Shown here in pieces: positions 5,406 to 5,651 of a DNA stretch of 5,651 bases; within the stretch, counting starts at the first letter, position 1; each line of letters starts with the position of its first letter. The DNA is from a bacterium (GTDB taxonomy: Bacteria; Babelota; Babeliae; Babelales; RVW-14). Position numbers and translations under genes: made by a program. The notes beneath the pieces were generated by a model. The model was not told where the DNA came from, searched no databases, and saw only the letters and a program-made list of their open reading frames with translations. The stretch covers positions 1 to 5,651 of the forward strand of contig JAHFBS010000066.1 of the NCBI GenBank assembly GCA_023249895.1, written 5' to 3'.

Positions 5406-5430
5406 GGATTCCCGCTTCCGCAGTCATGAC
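5406..5430. repeat. GTCAT...ATCC repeat, copy 4, degenerate and abutting a stop codon
   Basis: On the minus strand the unit runs from GTCATGACTGC to GCGGGAATCC, inverted relative to copy 3 and 13 bases from it. The border bases fit the family, but one arm no longer pairs with the other, so the stem is decayed. Its first base is the last base of the TAG stop of the right-edge gene. Confidence 0.45.
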
Positions 5431-5651
5431 TATCGTGTCTGCATGCGTTTGAGCTTGGCATCAGCGATATCGCCATAAAATGCTTTGTAAAAGTAGCTTT
5501 GTTTTTCAGATGGGCTTGTAGTATGCATAAGCCGTTGAATCCTTTCTTCGATAATCTTTTTGCCAGTCTCATCAGCGCGTTGCCATTCCTGTACCAATTT
5601 TTGTGCATATATTTCAGGAGCTGATTCTGCGATAGCTGTCTCAATCTCAGA
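5430..5651 (-). CDS. C-terminal 73 codons of an upstream helical protein
   Basis: The frame is open from the window edge to TAG at 5432-5430; the start lies outside. The translation begins SEIETAIAESAPEIYAQKLV, is charged and helical, and ends ADAKLKRMQTR. The segment PSEKQSYFYKAFYGD near the end resembles the end of the USP protein (PERQKYFYDLLINAG), and EWQRADETGKKIIEERIQRL before it resembles EQWEQEIGNRIELYRTRS at about the same distance. This likeness selects this frame over a longer overlapping frame that runs through the repeats. The protein is probably another member of the same modular family; its function cannot be told from the tail. A TGA follows two codons after the TAG. Confidence 0.75.
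   Translation of the reverse strand, partial: SEIETAIAESAPEIYAQKLVQEWQRADETGKKIIEERIQRLMHTTSPSEKQSYFYKAFYGDIADAKLKRMQTR

Larger units (their letters stand above)
5064..5429. other. Repeat-rich intergenic region without a gene
   Basis: This 366-base stretch separates the right-edge gene from the 182-aa gene. It holds three tandem 33-bp repeats, four GTCAT...ATCC palindromes and an AT-rich patch at about 5305-5320. I see no tRNA, no transposase remnant and no coding frame with plausible composition. Confidence 0.65.

Noticed and set aside
5074..5430. CRISPR array
   Set aside because: The tandem units are contiguous and imperfect, with only about 10-base variable spacers. The palindromes differ in sequence and orientation and lie at irregular distances. 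No cas gene is present.
5336..5644. 102-codon minus-strand frame across the right-edge gene end and the repeats
   Set aside because: Its C-terminal part (SGFRVVARNDKG) is simply translation of repeat copy 3. The alternative frame ending at 5430 matches the USP tail and is the real one.

Overview
This window looks like an accessory locus for exported proteins in a bacterium. Every supportable gene lies on the minus strand, so the locus reads from high to low coordinates. The best-supported function is a eukaryotic-type ubiquitin-specific protease (USP/UCH, peptidase C19-like) domain. Its reading frame continues upstream, across one in-frame amber codon, into a Sec signal peptide. Three other genes with a visible start also encode exported proteins. 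Exported USP-type deubiquitinases point to a bacterium living in or on eukaryotic cells. My leading guess is the Dependentiae/Babeliae (TM6) type, with another intracellular lineage as the alternative. This is inference from gene content; no taxonomic marker is present.

Layout from high to low coordinates: (1) 5651-5430, the last 73 codons of a gene entering from the right, resembling the C-terminal tail of the USP protein. (2) 5429-5064, an intergenic stretch with four short palindromic repeats of one family (GTCAT...ATCC, varied stems) and three tandem 33-bp repeats, the last next to the start of the following gene. (3) 5063-4515, a 182-aa exported helical protein of unknown function. (4) 4514-4363, a 152-bp gap with a weak promoter candidate. 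(5) 4362-2164, a 733-codon frame: signal peptide and leader (133 codons), TAG at 3963-3961, 65 further open codons including a Pro-rich linker, then the USP catalytic domain and a helical tail. (6) 2164-731, a 477-aa exported multidomain protein whose ATG overlaps the USP stop (TAATG) and which carries a short palindromic element inside its Pro/Gln-rich linker. (7) 710-1, the first 236 codons of another exported helical protein, running off the window.

The four genes whose 5' ends are visible share an N-terminal plan: signal peptide, short spacer, then a motif Q-[RQ]-[DR]-[VA]-[AG]-x-x-x-W. For the USP leader and the 477-aa protein the similarity extends to the DNA. The tails of the USP protein and of the right-edge gene also resemble each other. 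I read the locus as a tandem family of exported, linker-rich, modular proteins that share end modules but differ in the middle, one having acquired a deubiquitinase domain. Genes 5 to 7 are probably one transcription unit; the 182-aa gene may be separate. Whether the USP gene is broken, read through, or affected by a base-call error is the main open question.
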